64,000 nt of DNA from Novosphingobium sp. SG919 (GCF_012932495.1 NZ_JABCNG010000001.1:62001-126000); one strand, 5' to 3'; counted from the first letter of the stretch, positions 26,274-37,669 are shown. The notes: generated from the sequence alone by a model not told the origin. Made by a program: numbers and translations.

Positions 26274-27875
26274 CTATTCCGCGACGGTCACCACCACGCG
26301 GGCATAGTGGGCCAAGGCCGGCGTGCCATCATCGGTCGCTTCGGCAATCAGGTGTAGAGTCTGGCCCGGCTTGGCATCGGCGGGCACCTGAAAGCGCAAG
26401 GCAGGGCCGGTGCCGAGCGTGGCGGGCAGCGTCCCGGGATAGGTTCCGGCGGCGGCATAGGGCCACCAGCGCAAGGCCAGGCGATTGCCATCGGGATCGC
26501 TGGCTCGCACCGACAGGTCGAGCCAGGCACCGGCGCGCGCGCTGCGCTGGACCGGACCGGCAAGCTGCACCACCGGGGCATGGTTGGCATCGGCGCGGCG
26601 CGGCGTGACGGCCCAGAGGAGGCGCGCGGCAAAATCGTTCTGCACGGCGCGGAAGAAGGGTGACGTCGGCGCGCGCGGCACGGTGACCTGCGCAGCAGGA
26701 TTGGCCAACATGGCCCGGATTGCCGCTGCGGCCTCTGGCGAGACACCGTACGTCTCGCTGTGGGAATGGACCCCGCCCCATCCGCCGAAGCTGCTGTCTC
26801 GCCAGCCTTGCAGGCCATTGTCGACCAGGTTGAGGAATGTGGGCGTATCGCCTTCGGAAATGAACGACCCGGGCGCCATGATCGGTGCCCAGACGTGATA
26901 GCCTTCGGCGCGCAATTGTGCTGCGGTCTCGCTGGCGATGCCGAAGTAATCGTACTTGTCGCCCGGCACCATCTGCTTGCCATCGCCCCAGACGCGATAG
27001 GCCGCGCCGATCGGGCCGCGCGATGAGATCCATCGGCGCGTCCAATCGGCGCCCAGCAGCGCGGCATCTTCGGCGCTGAGAGTCAGCTGCGAGAAGTAGG
27101 CCAGGCTCGCGCCATCGGATTGCTGGTTATAGCGGATCTCGGGCCAGTGCGGCTCGATGTATTTGGCATAAGTATCGTCCTGATCGCCCGAAGGCTGAAT
27201 CACCGCCTTGCGGATAACCTTGGCGCGGATTGCCGCCCATTCGGGCTTGCCGGCATAATCGTCCTCGATCCGCTTGAGCGCGCGGGCGATCGTGCTCTGG
27301 CCGCCCCAGGCGTGAAGATAGACCGGCGTTTCCTGGTCATCGAGCAGCAGCTTACGGATCAGTTCACTGCCCGCGGTGTCTTCGCTTATGTCGCCATCGA
27401 ACGCGACGTTGCCCCAGCGCACTTTGGCGCGCAGCGCGGCCGGGCTGGGATAGGCGGGGTTGTGGACGCGCAAGTTGGGCCAGGCCTGGGCATAGAGATC
27501 CAGCGCCTTGTCGATGAACCGCTCGCCCTTGGCCCAGCGCCACGAGGTGCAGGGGCAGGCATCCACCCCGCCACGGTTGTATTCACGACCGGGAAACGTG
27601 CGTGCGGTGCCCTTGCCGTCGCCCTTCCAGTGGAACTGGCTGCTGGCGTAGACCAGGCCTTCCACTTTGAAATCGGGCGCGTAGAGCAGGAAGCGCAAGA
27701 GCGAGTTGAAATCGTCCAGCTCGGGATCGGTGGTGATCACCACGCGCGGACGCGCGCCGGCGGGTGGCTCGGCATAAGTCGGCGCAGACGCTGCGGCATG
27801 CGCGGGTGTCGCGGCAAGAACGCTTAACGGCAGCAAGGCTGCCAGTGCGGTGCGGACCAGGGGGAATGCAGGCAT
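26274..27875 (-). CDS. Exported DUF1593 protein (nucleoside-hydrolase-like domain, Sde182 family)
   Basis: 533 residues. The signal peptide (AALLPLSVLAATPAHAAA) is followed by a nucleoside-hydrolase-like domain starting PRVVITTDPELDDFNSLLRF, whose acidic cluster mirrors the metal site of inosine-uridine hydrolases. VYLHAWGGQSTIARALKRI and APIMAPGSFISEGDTPTFLN come later, and a C-terminal Ig-like domain (about 435-533, LDLSVRASDPDGNRLALRWW) closes it. The family (PF07632 type, first noted with cellulose-binding proteins) is thought to act on polysaccharides; its reaction is unproven. The start is chosen at 27875, with AGGAGAGGA upstream. It is the last gene of the kinase/transketolase operon, 62 bases after the kinase. 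A glycosidase releasing the sugar that the operon catabolises is the natural guess. Confidence 0.85.
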   Translation of the reverse strand: MPAFPLVRTALAALLPLSVLAATPAHAAASAPTYAEPPAGARPRVVITTDPELDDFNSLLRFLLYAPDFKVEGLVYASSQFHWKGDGKGTARTFPGREYNRGGVDACPCTSWRWAKGERFIDKALDLYAQAWPNLRVHNPAYPSPAALRAKVRWGNVAFDGDISEDTAGSELIRKLLLDDQETPVYLHAWGGQSTIARALKRIEDDYAGKPEWAAIRAKVIRKAVIQPSGDQDDTYAKYIEPHWPEIRYNQQSDGASLAYFSQLTLSAEDAALLGADWTRRWISSRGPIGAAYRVWGDGKQMVPGDKYDYFGIASETAAQLRAEGYHVWAPIMAPGSFISEGDTPTFLNLVDNGLQGWRDSSFGGWGGVHSHSETYGVSPEAAAAIRAMLANPAAQVTVPRAPTSPFFRAVQNDFAARLLWAVTPRRADANHAPVVQLAGPVQRSARAGAWLDLSVRASDPDGNRLALRWWPYAAAGTYPGTLPATLGTGPALRFQVPADAKPGQTLHLIAEATDDGTPALAHYARVVVTVAE

Positions 27876-27937
27876 CGGATGTCCTCTCCTTGCGACGGCG
27901 TCCACGGCCGTTCGTTGTTGTCGCGGGTTGGCTGGGG

Positions 27938-29431
27938 TCAGATCGGCGGTTCCATCGTGGCGCGCGCCACCGCCAGGCGCCACGCCGCGCGCGCGGCCTG
28001 GCGCAGTGCTGCGGAAAGTTCGGGCGCAAAGCTGCGGTCGCGGGCGCGCAGGCTTTCGGCCAGCGGCCGGCCGATTGTTTCGGCCGCGAGCATGGCGGCA
28101 CCCAGCGCGCTCAACGCGGTCTGCGCGGGCCGTTCGACCGTGCGGCCCGACAGGTCGGCCAGCATCTGCATGAGAAGATCGTTGGCCGCGGCCTGACCAT
28201 CCACGCAAATCGCGGCGAAAGGCTGGCCTAGGTCCGCTTCGAGCGCGGCAAGCACGTCGCATATCTGGTGTGCGATGCCTTCGAGCACCGCGCGTGCGAC
28301 ATGGGCCGGGCGCGATCCCAGCGACAAGCCGCAGACTAGGCCGCGCGCATCGGCCTGCCAGTGCGGCGCGCCCAAGCCCGCGAGCGCGGGCACAACATGG
28401 ACGCCGCAGGCATCGGGCACGCTGGCAGCCAGGATGGTCAGGTCTTCCGGCCCGTTCAGCCCCAGCAATTGCGCGCCAAAGCTAGCGGCATGGCCCGACA
28501 CGATGATGTTGCCTTCGAGGGCATGAACAGGCGTCTCGCCGCGCTGCCAGGCGATTGTGGAGGAGAGCCCGTGGGTCGAGCGGGTGCGGGTGACGGTAGG
28601 CGCCATCAGCGACGAACCAGTGCCCAGCGTGACCTTGACCCGGCCCGGTCCATCGATCGCATGGCCGAACAGGGCAGCGTGGGAATCGCCCATCATGGCG
28701 TGGATCGGAATGCCTTCGGGCAGTCCGGCAAAGCCGCCGGCAGTAAGGCCGAACAGCGCGTTCGAGGCACGCACCACAGGAAGGATGCCGGCGGGAATGC
28801 CGAACAGGTCGAGCAGGCGCGAGTCCCAGTCGACCATGTCGAGATTGAGCAACTGGGTGCGCGACGCATTCCCTGCGTCGCAAGCGTGGTCGGCGCCGCC
28901 GGTCAACGTCCAAAGCAGCCAGGCATCGACAGTGCCGGCGCGCAATTCGCCTGCGTCGGCCAACTGCCGCGCGGTGCCGCGTGGGCCGGCTCCATAGTCG
29001 AGCAGCCAGCGCAGCTTGCCTGCCGAAAACATCGGATCGAGCCCCAACCCCGAGCGCGCGGCCACATCGTCGGCATGGCCGGCCTGGCGCAAGGCATCAC
29101 ATAAGGGTGCGCTGCGCAGGCACTGCCAGATCACGCAAGGGCCCACCGCTTCGCCGCTCACTGCATCCCAGGCCACCACGGATTCTCGCTGGTTCGAAAT
29201 GCCGATCGCCAGGATCGCGGCATCGCCCGCCTGCGCGCGGGCGGCCATGACCGCGGCGGCCACGCTGTCGCGGATCGTTTCCGCCGGGGTCTGCGCCCAG
29301 CCTGGCTCGGGATGATCGACTCCGGTGGGAACGGAGCCGGTGCCCAGGATCATGCCATCGAGGCCCACCACCAGGGCCTTGGTGTTGGTCGTGCCCTGGT
29401 CGATCGCCAGGATGGCTGGCGCGCTGGCCAT
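27938..29431 (-). CDS. FGGY-family carbohydrate kinase
   Basis: 497 residues. The N-terminal domain has ILAIDQGTTNTKALVV (phosphate-binding), GISNQRESVVAWD and VIWQCLRS. The C-terminal ATP domain has VKVTLGTGSSLMAPTV, the GLSSTIAW stretch, and VPALAGLGAPHWQADARG with the catalytic Asp region. It resembles glycerol kinase-like FGGY members, a group that includes pentulose and apulose kinases. It should phosphorylate a ketose or polyol in the cytoplasm. Its ATG overlaps the stop of the transketolase C-subunit by one base (TGATG), so it is tightly coupled. With the split transketolase and TIM-barrel isomerase this fits an apulose-kinase role, but glycerol, erythritol or ribulose remain possible. 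Confidence 0.88.
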   Translation of the reverse strand: MASAPAILAIDQGTTNTKALVVGLDGMILGTGSVPTGVDHPEPGWAQTPAETIRDSVAAAVMAARAQAGDAAILAIGISNQRESVVAWDAVSGEAVGPCVIWQCLRSAPLCDALRQAGHADDVAARSGLGLDPMFSAGKLRWLLDYGAGPRGTARQLADAGELRAGTVDAWLLWTLTGGADHACDAGNASRTQLLNLDMVDWDSRLLDLFGIPAGILPVVRASNALFGLTAGGFAGLPEGIPIHAMMGDSHAALFGHAIDGPGRVKVTLGTGSSLMAPTVTRTRSTHGLSSTIAWQRGETPVHALEGNIIVSGHAASFGAQLLGLNGPEDLTILAASVPDACGVHVVPALAGLGAPHWQADARGLVCGLSLGSRPAHVARAVLEGIAHQICDVLAALEADLGQPFAAICVDGQAAANDLLMQMLADLSGRTVERPAQTALSALGAAMLAAETIGRPLAESLRARDRSFAPELSAALRQAARAAWRLAVARATMEPPI

Positions 29432-30384
29432 CAGCGACCCAGCAGCGTGCGCACGGCCGAGGCGATCGACGGCCCGGTCAACCCGGCGCGTTCCATCAGG
29501 AATTCGGCCGAGCCGGTCGGCTGGAAGCCTTCGAAGCCCAGGATCTTCATGCGGCAGGGCTGGTTTTGCGACACGATTTCAGCAACGGCGCTGCCCAGGC
29601 CACCTCGCACGCTGTGCTCTTCTGCCGTGACGATCGCGCCGGTCTGGGCGGCGGCCAGGATCGCCTCGACATCGATCGGTGACATGGACGCCATGTTGAT
29701 CACGCGCGCGGCGATGCCCTGTTGCGCCAGTTCTTCGGCAGCAGCGAGCGCGCGGCACACGACCGTACCATTGGCCAGGATCGCCGCGTTGTTGCCCTCG
29801 CGCAGCACTTCGGCCTTCCCGATCGTGAATGTGGCGTCGGCCGGGCGGGGTAGTGCGGGCACGCCCATGCGGCTGATGCGCACGAAGACCGGGCCATCGA
29901 GCGCGGCGGCGGCGCGAATTGCCTGTTCGGTTTCCCAGGGATCGGCCGGCACGATCACCGTAATGTCTCCCATGGTGCGCAGCCAGGCCACATCTTCGAT
30001 CGAATGGTGCGTGGGGCCCAGTTCGCCATAGGCGACGCCGCTGGAAATCCCGCAGAGCTTCACATTGGCTTGCGAATAGGCGCAATCCGCCTTGACCTGT
30101 TCCAGTGCGCGGCCGGTGAGAAAGCACGCGGCGCCGCTGACGAACGCGATCTTGCCGCCATTGGCCAGGCCCGCGCCGACGCCGACCATGGCCTGTTCGG
30201 CAATGCCCACGTTGATCAGGCGCTCGGGAAACTTGTCACGAAAGCCGCCGAGCTTGCTCGAACCGACGCTGTCGTTGACGACGGCGACCACGCGCGGATC
30301 GGCGGCACCCAGGGCTTCGAGCGTGGCAACATAGGCATCGCGGCAGTCATACAGACCGGCCTTGGCCGGGGCGGGGCTGCTCAT
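29431..30384 (-). CDS. Transketolase, C-terminal (pyrimidine-binding) subunit
   Basis: 317 residues: the second half of a split transketolase. Seen: FPERLINVGIAEQAMVGVGAGLA with the Glu that activates thiamine diphosphate, CGISSGVAYGELGPTHHSIE, DITVIVPADPWETEQAI, VFVRISRMGVP, and a C-terminal transketolase_C domain (VTAEEHSVRGGLGSAVAEIV). It forms the active site with the N-subunit, whose gene overlaps by four bases (ATGA). Split transketolases in sugar operons include the AptA/AptB pair, which moves a two-carbon unit from apulose 4-phosphate to glyceraldehyde 3-phosphate. That is the proposed role here by context. Confidence 0.92.
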   Translation of the reverse strand: MSSPAPAKAGLYDCRDAYVATLEALGAADPRVVAVVNDSVGSSKLGGFRDKFPERLINVGIAEQAMVGVGAGLANGGKIAFVSGAACFLTGRALEQVKADCAYSQANVKLCGISSGVAYGELGPTHHSIEDVAWLRTMGDITVIVPADPWETEQAIRAAAALDGPVFVRISRMGVPALPRPADATFTIGKAEVLREGNNAAILANGTVVCRALAAAEELAQQGIAARVINMASMSPIDVEAILAAAQTGAIVTAEEHSVRGGLGSAVAEIVSQNQPCRMKILGFEGFQPTGSAEFLMERAGLTGPSIASAVRTLLGR

Positions 30385-31229
30385 GCGTCGAGTTCCTTCA
30401 TCGCTTGTGCGTACTGCTCGGCATTGGGCACACCATGATGCCAGCTGGCCTTGTTTTCCATGAACGAAACGCCTTTGCCCTTGATCGTGTTGGCCACGAT
30501 GCAGAGCGGCCGGCTGCGGGCGACCGACCCATCCAGCAGCGGGATCAGCGCTTCGACATCGTGCCCGTTCACTTCGACCACGTCCCAGCCGAATGCGCGC
30601 CACTTGTCGCCCAGGGGTTCCAGACCGACCGTGTCCTCCGTGCCGGCGCCCTGCTGCAAGCGATTGCGATCGACCACCACGGTCAGGTTGGAGAGCTTGC
30701 GATGGCCGGCGGTCATCGCGGCTTCCCAGTTGCTGCCTTCCTGCAGCTCGCCATCGCCGGTGATCACGAAGACGCGATAGTCCGCCCTATCGATTTGACC
30801 GGCAATCGCGATGCCCACTGCCACCGGCAACCCGTGGCCCAGCGGACCAGTGTTGGTTTCGACGCCTGGGATCTTGACGCGGTTGGGGTGCCCATTGAGC
30901 CGCGAGAGCGGCTGCATGTAGGTGGTCAATTCTTCCTCGGGAAAGAAGCCGGCCTTGGCGAGGGTGCTGTAGAGCGCGCCGGTTGCGTGGCCCTTGGACA
31001 TGATGAAGCGATCGCGCGCCGGGTCGGCCGGCTGGCCGGGATCGTAACGCATCGAATCGAAATAGAGGGTGGCCAGCACGTCGGTGGCCGAAAGGTCGCC
31101 GCCGGGGTGTCCCTGGCGGGCTTCGAATACCATCCGCAAGGCGCGCTTGCGGATCCAGCGAGCCATTTCGCGGACATGAAGGACGCGTTGTGCGAGGTCT
31201 GGGCGGCGTTCTGCCAGCGCTTGCGGCAT
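30381..31229 (-). CDS. Transketolase, N-terminal (thiamine diphosphate-binding) subunit
   Basis: 282 residues. Seen: GHPGGDLSATDVLATLYF and FIMSKGHATGALYSTLAKAG, then PGVETNTGPLGHGLPVAVGI. The thiamine diphosphate/Mg motif is GDGELQEGSNWEAAMTAGHR with DRNRLQ downstream. It is the first gene of the minus-strand operon N-subunit, C-subunit, FGGY kinase, DUF1593. I chose the ATG at 31229 because GGGGAG lies upstream; an in-frame ATG at 31262 adds 11 residues, has no ribosome site and sits against the operator. The promoter region carries TTTCG repeats and is shared with the divergent ABC-transporter operon. Confidence 0.92.
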   Translation of the reverse strand: MPQALAERRPDLAQRVLHVREMARWIRKRALRMVFEARQGHPGGDLSATDVLATLYFDSMRYDPGQPADPARDRFIMSKGHATGALYSTLAKAGFFPEEELTTYMQPLSRLNGHPNRVKIPGVETNTGPLGHGLPVAVGIAIAGQIDRADYRVFVITGDGELQEGSNWEAAMTAGHRKLSNLTVVVDRNRLQQGAGTEDTVGLEPLGDKWRAFGWDVVEVNGHDVEALIPLLDGSVARSRPLCIVANTIKGKGVSFMENKASWHHGVPNAEQYAQAMKELDA

Positions 31230-31270
31230 GGACTCTAATCTCCCCTTTTGCCGGCTGGCCATTATCGTAA

Positions 31271-31323
31271 CCGAAAGAGGGGGGCAAGGTTTACCCTTTC
31301 GATTTTTTTCGAATTTCTTTCAT
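31271..31323. promoter_or_regulatory. Predicted operator repeats between transketolase and ABC operons
   Basis: TTTCGA at 31297 and 31307 (10 bases apart), then TTTCAT at 31318, form a phased direct repeat in a local AT-rich patch. CCGAAAGAGG at 31271 is the inverse motif and matches CCGAAAGCGG at 23121 next to the esterase. The site lies in the 184-base divergent interval controlling both operons, consistent with binding of the DeoR-family regulator encoded at 34681. Confidence 0.55.
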
Positions 31324-31413
31324 TTAGCGAGTCTGGCGCTTGAAGCCGCGGTGGAAACTCGGTAACGCCAACTCCAACGCGGCAGACGAAGGACCGCAAG
31401 GAGAGGTGGCTGG

Positions 31414-32097
31414 ATGGCAAGCGCAGTTCCCCGGATGCAAGCGATGACGCGATCGGGGACACGATCGGGACGATTCGCGCTGGCCATGATTGCCGTGTTG
31501 TTGTCGGCCGGCTGCAAGGTGCTGACGGTCGAGGAAAACCGCCGCCTCAAGGCTGCGGCCGGACAGGGCTTCGATGCAGTCGCGCTGGTCGATCACGATT
31601 GGCAGAGCAAGATCATGCCCGCCGTCACCCAAGGTGCCGTGCCCTTTGCCGATCTGGCGAATGCTGCGCGCGCCGGGCAACTGAATGCGTTCGGCGCCGC
31701 CCATGGGCATCGTCCCTCCGATACCTCTGCCTACCGGTTTCTGGTCAAGGGCCAGGGCGTGGTTGCCAGCAGCGACCTGGCCGATCCGGCGGGCGGCATC
31801 GATCTGCGCGTGGACGGTGTGGGCGACGTCCGCCTGGAAATGGGCCCGGTGCTGATCGACACGGCGCTGCGCGATGCGCTGCCGCTCTATCCCTTCAACG
31901 ACATGCCCGACCAGATGGCGTTCGGCGCGGTGGCGAGCCAGCTGAATCTGCATGCGCTGGGCCAGACCCGCCCGGTGGCGGCGCATCTTGCCCCTGGTTC
32001 GGCGGTCTCCTTTATCGGCGCGGTGCGTGCGCCAGAGGAGCCGGGCGACGGCTGGCGCGTGGTCCCCGTGCGCCTTGTGGCGGGCACCGCACTGTGA
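31414..32097 (+). CDS. DUF2291 family putative lipoprotein of sugar ABC operons
   Basis: 227 residues. The basic n-region and hydrophobic segment (RFALAMIAVLLSAGC) end in a lipobox LSAGC, so it is probably lipid-anchored in the envelope. The rest has the DUF2291 pattern (WQSKIMPAVTQGAVPFADL, SAYRFLVKGQGVV and VDGVGDVRLEMGPVLIDTALRDALP). DUF2291 genes regularly accompany RbsABC-like sugar transporters; their function is unknown. An AGGAGAGG ribosome site lies upstream of the ATG. The stop overlaps the GTG start of the ATPase gene. It is the first gene of the plus-strand transport operon. Confidence 0.85.
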   Translation: MASAVPRMQAMTRSGTRSGRFALAMIAVLLSAGCKVLTVEENRRLKAAAGQGFDAVALVDHDWQSKIMPAVTQGAVPFADLANAARAGQLNAFGAAHGHRPSDTSAYRFLVKGQGVVASSDLADPAGGIDLRVDGVGDVRLEMGPVLIDTALRDALPLYPFNDMPDQMAFGAVASQLNLHALGQTRPVAAHLAPGSAVSFIGAVRAPEEPGDGWRVVPVRLVAGTAL

Positions 32098-33659
32098 ATC
32101 CGCTGACGCGGGCACAAGGCGGGGGTGAGCGCCCGCTGATGCGGGCGCAGGGCGTGGTTAAGCGCTATGGTGGCGTGACGGCGCTGCACGGCGTGGACTT
32201 CGTGGTGGAGCCGGGCCAGGTCCATGTGCTGATCGGCGAAAACGGCGCGGGCAAGTCCACGCTGATGAAGATTCTCGCCGGCATCGAGACGCCCACCGAA
32301 GGCGAAGTGCTGGTCGACGAGCAGCCCGTGCGCCTCGCCGGGGTGCGCGATGCCGCGGCGCGCGGCATCGGCATGGTCCACCAGGAACTCAACTTGTGCC
32401 CCAACCTGACAGTGGCGGAAAACATCTTCCTGCTGGGCACGGGCCGCGAAAGGCTGGGCCGGCTCGACCGCGCGCGTGAGCGCGACATGGCTCGCGCGGT
32501 GCTCGCCCGGCTGCGCCAGGACATAGATCCCGATCGCCGCGTCGACAGCCTGTCGATCGGCGAGCAGCAGATCGTGGAAATTGCCAAGGCGCTGGCCGAG
32601 GAATGCCGCGTGCTGATCCTGGACGAGCCCACTTCGGCCTTGAGCGAAGCCGAAGTCGAGGTGCTGTTCGAGGTCATCGCCGATCTCAAGCGGCAGGGCG
32701 TGGGGCTTGTCTATATCTCGCACCGGCTGGAAGAACTGCTGCGTGTGGGCGACCGCATCACCGTGATGCGCGATGGCCGCGTGGTGGCGACGGCCGCGGC
32801 GGCGGACGCTTCGGTCGCCTGGATCATCGGCCAGATGCTGGGCGAGGAAGGCCAGCTCGAACGCGCCGAATCCCTGCCCATCGATGGGCTGGCGGTTCTT
32901 TCGCTGGAAGGCATTCGCTCTCCCCGCGATCGGGTTTCGGCGGCGCTGCACGGCATCGACCTGGATGTGCGCGCGGGCTGCATCCTGGGAATTTATGGCC
33001 TGCTTGGCGCGGGCCGGACCGAATTGCTCGAAGTCGCTATCGGCGCGCGCAAGGCGGCCGAAGGCCGTGTCACGTTTCAGGGTGCGGACATCTCGCGCCT
33101 TTCGGTGGCCGACCGGATCGACCGCGGGCTGCTGTTCGTGTCGGAAGACCGCAAGCAGCAGGGCATTTTCGCCAATCTCGACGTGGGCCGCAACATATCG
33201 CTGAGCGACCTGGCAAGTTGCGCCCGCCACGGGGTCGTGTCCGATCCGGCCGAGGCCCGCGCGGTCGACGGGATGATCGCCCGCCTGGGCGTCAAGGCTG
33301 CCTCGCGCCTGTCGGCAATCACCGCGTTGTCTGGCGGCAACCAGCAGAAGGCGCTGATTGGCCGGGCCCTGTTGCCCGGGCCCAAGGTGCTGCTGCTGGA
33401 CGAGCCGACGCGCGGCATCGATGTGGGCGCGCGCGCTGAAATCTTTTCGACGATCCGCGAGCTCGCCGCCTCTGGCCTTGCCGTGGTGTTCACCAGTTCG
33501 GACGTGCTGGAAGTGCTCGCGATTGCCGACCGCGTGGTGGTCTTGTCCAAGGGCCACCTCACGCTCGACCAGCCGGTGCGCCAATGCAGCGAAGAGATCT
33601 TAATCGCGGCGGCCAACCAGGCCGCGCCGGCGCTCGTGGCGCCGCAACCGGCAATCTAG
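32094..33659 (+). CDS. Sugar ABC transporter ATP-binding protein (RbsA/MglA type, two ATPase domains)
   Basis: 521 residues with two ATP-binding cassettes. The first has Walker A GENGAGKST, signature LSIGEQQIVEIAKAL and Walker B VLILDEPTSAL. The second has the degenerate P-loop GLLGAGRTELLE, signature LSGGNQQKALIGRALL and VLLLDEPTRGIDVGARAEI. This tandem form is specific to the CUT2 (ribose/galactose/xylose) family. The GTG at 32094 overlaps the previous stop (GTGA); an ATG at 32139 with GGGGTGAG upstream is an alternative start. It energises the permease encoded immediately downstream. Confidence 0.93.
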   Translation: MNPLTRAQGGGERPLMRAQGVVKRYGGVTALHGVDFVVEPGQVHVLIGENGAGKSTLMKILAGIETPTEGEVLVDEQPVRLAGVRDAAARGIGMVHQELNLCPNLTVAENIFLLGTGRERLGRLDRARERDMARAVLARLRQDIDPDRRVDSLSIGEQQIVEIAKALAEECRVLILDEPTSALSEAEVEVLFEVIADLKRQGVGLVYISHRLEELLRVGDRITVMRDGRVVATAAAADASVAWIIGQMLGEEGQLERAESLPIDGLAVLSLEGIRSPRDRVSAALHGIDLDVRAGCILGIYGLLGAGRTELLEVAIGARKAAEGRVTFQGADISRLSVADRIDRGLLFVSEDRKQQGIFANLDVGRNISLSDLASCARHGVVSDPAEARAVDGMIARLGVKAASRLSAITALSGGNQQKALIGRALLPGPKVLLLDEPTRGIDVGARAEIFSTIRELAASGLAVVFTSSDVLEVLAIADRVVVLSKGHLTLDQPVRQCSEEILIAAANQAAPALVAPQPAI

Positions 33660-33661
33660 GG

Positions 33662-34680
33662 ATGAGTGCGAACGTGAAGGATCAAGTCGTGAACGGGAAC
33701 GGCGCCATGGCGATCATGCTGCGGTTTCGCACCCTGCTGGCGCTGGCCCTGGTGCTGGCCATCTTTTCCGTGCTGGCGCCCAATTTCCTCACCGTGGCCA
33801 ATGCCATGATCATGCTCAAGCACATCGCCATCGTGGCGATCCTGGCGATCGGCATGACTTTCGTGATCCTCACCGGCGGCATCGATTTGTCGGTGGGCTC
33901 GATCGCCGGGCTTTCGGGCATGGTCGCGGGCGCGCTGATCCTTGACGGCTTGCCGCTGACGGCGCTTGGCTATGTGATCTATCCCTCAATCCCGCTGGTG
34001 GTGGTTCTGGTGGTGGCGCTGGGCGCCGCGCTCGGGTTGATCAACGGCGTGCTGGTCAGCCGCCTCAAGGTGGCGCCGTTCATCGCCACGCTGGGCACGC
34101 TCTATATGGCGCGCGGCGCGGCGCTGCTGCTTTCGAACGGCGCCACGTTCCCCAACCTTTCAGGCAATCCGGCGCTGGGCAATCAGGGTTTCGGCTGGCT
34201 GGGCGCGGGCGTGGTGCTCGGCGTGCCAGTGCCCGTCTGGCTCCTCGCGGTGCTGGCGGTGGGCGCAGCGGCGGTGGCTGGGGCCACCACCTTTGGCCGT
34301 CGCGTCTATGCTGTGGGCGGCAGCGAGCGCGCGGCACTGCTTTCGGGCGTGCGGGTCGATCGGATCAAGTGCGCGGTCTATGCGATTTCCGGCGCGACCG
34401 CCGCGCTGGTGGGCCTGCTGGTCGCTTCAGACCTCGTTGCCGCGCATCCCGCTTCGGGCGAGGCTTTCGAACTCAACGGCATTGCCGCGGTCGTGCTGGG
34501 TGGCGCCTCCCTGGCGGGCGGGCGTGGTACGATCGGCGGCACGCTGGTGGGTGCCTGCGTGATCGGCGTGCTGGGTGACGGCATGGTCATGGTCGGCATC
34601 AGCGAATTCTGGCAGATGGTCATCAAGGGGGCCGTGATCGTGGCCGCCGTGGTTCTCGATCGTCTGCAGGAAAGGCTTGG

Positions 34681-34684
<4 letters not shown>
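33662..34684 (+). CDS. Sugar ABC transporter permease (RbsC type)
   Basis: 340 residues with eight or more membrane helices. The family motif ILAIGMTFVILTGGIDLSVG is followed by SRLKVAPFIATLGTLYMARG, AVGGSERAALLSGVRVDRIK and GIAAVVLGGASLAGGRGTI. This is the CUT2 permease domain (BPD_transp_2). The start ATG at 33662 is two bases after the ATPase stop; an ATG at 33707 is an alternative. The stop overlaps the TTG start of the regulator gene. Confidence 0.93.
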
Positions 34685-36497
<1,813 letters not shown>

Positions 36498-36528
36498 CTT
36501 TCCTTCCCACTTTCCAAGGGGATTCCCG

Positions 36529-37503
36529 ATGAGCAAACTGACCTTCGGTGCCGGCATCTGGCACTTCGCCACGTATGTCGATCGTTATGCCACCGATGGC
36601 TATGGCCCGCCACGCAACCTGATCGAGATGATCGACCTGGCCGGCCAGGTGCGCGATCTCTCGGTGGTCGACATCAACTTTCCCTGGAGCGCCGACGTCT
36701 CGGTCGACGCGGTGGAAACTGCGCTCAAGCGCAACAATCTTTCGGTGATCGGGATCACGCCCGAAATCTACAACCGCGAGTTCTCGCGCGGGGCTTTCAC
36801 CAATCCCGACGCCGGCGTGCGCCGCCGCGCCAACGAAGTGTGCAACCAGGCCGCAGACCTCGTGCGCCGTTTCGGTGCGTCCTACGTCAAGCTCTGGCCG
36901 GGCCAGGATGGCTGGGACTATCCGTTCCAGGTCGATCACCGCAAGCTGTGGCGCTTGTCCATCGACGGCATCGGCGAGCTGGCCAGCCAGAACCCTGACC
37001 TCAAGTTTGTGATCGAATACAAGCCCCGCGAACCGCGCGTGCACATGGCTTTCGATTCGGTGGCGCGCACGCTGCTGGGGATCGAGGCGATGGGCCTGCC
37101 CAACGTGGGCATCCTGCTCGATTTCGGCCACGCGCTGTTCGCCGGGGAAAGCCCCGCGGATTCTGCCCAGCTCGCAATCGACCATGGGCGTCTGTTCGGC
37201 ATGGATGTGAACGACAACCTGCGCGCCTGGGACGATGACATGGTGGCCGGCACCGTGCATCCGATCGAATTGTTCGAGTTCTTCTACACTTTGCGCAAGA
37301 ACAACTGGGAAGGCGTGTGGCAGCTCGACCAGTTTCCGTTCCGGGAGAACGGGGTGGAAGCGGCCGACATGGCGATCGATTTCCTCAAGCACATCGACAC
37401 CGCGCTCGACCGGCTCGATTTCGAGGCCTTGCAGGCCGCGCAGGATCGCCAGGATGCGCTGGGCGCGCAGAAGCTGGCGCGCAAGGCCTTGTTCGGCATC
37501 TGA
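36529..37503 (+). CDS. Xylose-isomerase-like TIM-barrel sugar isomerase/epimerase
   Basis: 324 residues in the PF01261 AP-endonuclease-2-like barrel. Seen: [62 protein letters not shown] (metal-ligand Glu), [16 protein letters not shown] (Asp and His), and [16 protein letters not shown] with WQLDQFPF near the end. Enzymes of this type isomerise free aldoses with a divalent metal. As last gene of the transport operon it should act first on the imported sugar, which fits D-apiose to D-apulose isomerisation. Rhamnose, tagatose or psicose epimerases look alike. AAGGGG seven bases upstream sets the start. Confidence 0.88.
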   Translation: MSKLTFGAGIWHFATYVDRYATDGYGPPRNLIEMIDLAGQVRDLSVVDINFPWSADVSVDAVETALKRNNLSVIGITPEIYNREFSRGAFTNPDAGVRRRANEVCNQAADLVRRFGASYVKLWPGQDGWDYPFQVDHRKLWRLSIDGIGELASQNPDLKFVIEYKPREPRVHMAFDSVARTLLGIEAMGLPNVGILLDFGHALFAGESPADSAQLAIDHGRLFGMDVNDNLRAWDDDMVAGTVHPIELFEFFYTLRKNNWEGVWQLDQFPFRENGVEAADMAIDFLKHIDTALDRLDFEALQAAQDRQDALGAQKLARKALFGI

Positions 37504-37554
37504 ACCGTTTCATGTGAACGAGACTTCAAGGCGGGCGTCGGCTGGTACAGCTGG

Positions 37555-37587
37555 CGCCCCTCCTGATTCTGGCAATCGGGAGGGGCG
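37555..37587 (+). terminator. Long GC hairpin after the ABC/isomerase operon
   Basis: CGCCCCTCCTGATT (37555-37568) pairs with AATCGGGAGGGGCG (37574-37587) with one T-G wobble and a five-base loop. No T-run follows, so this may be a weak terminator or an mRNA 3-prime-end stabiliser. Confidence 0.5.
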
Positions 37588-37608
37588 GGGTGATGCAAAA
37601 TAGACACG

Positions 37609-37669
37609 TTTCGGTATAGCGCTAAATTGTCTTTCGTTTACTTTCGATTTTAGCTTGTCTGCCCTTTCG
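37609..37669. promoter_or_regulatory. Predicted DeoR-type operator array upstream of second TonB receptor
   Basis: TTTCG occurs four times in one orientation at 37609, 37632, 37642 and 37665, with spacings of 23, 10 and 23 bases. The central pair reads CTTTCGTTTACTTTCGATTT, almost identical to the minus-strand string at 23360-23378. It sits 78-138 bases before the receptor start and downstream of the regulator's own operon. Confidence 0.55.
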
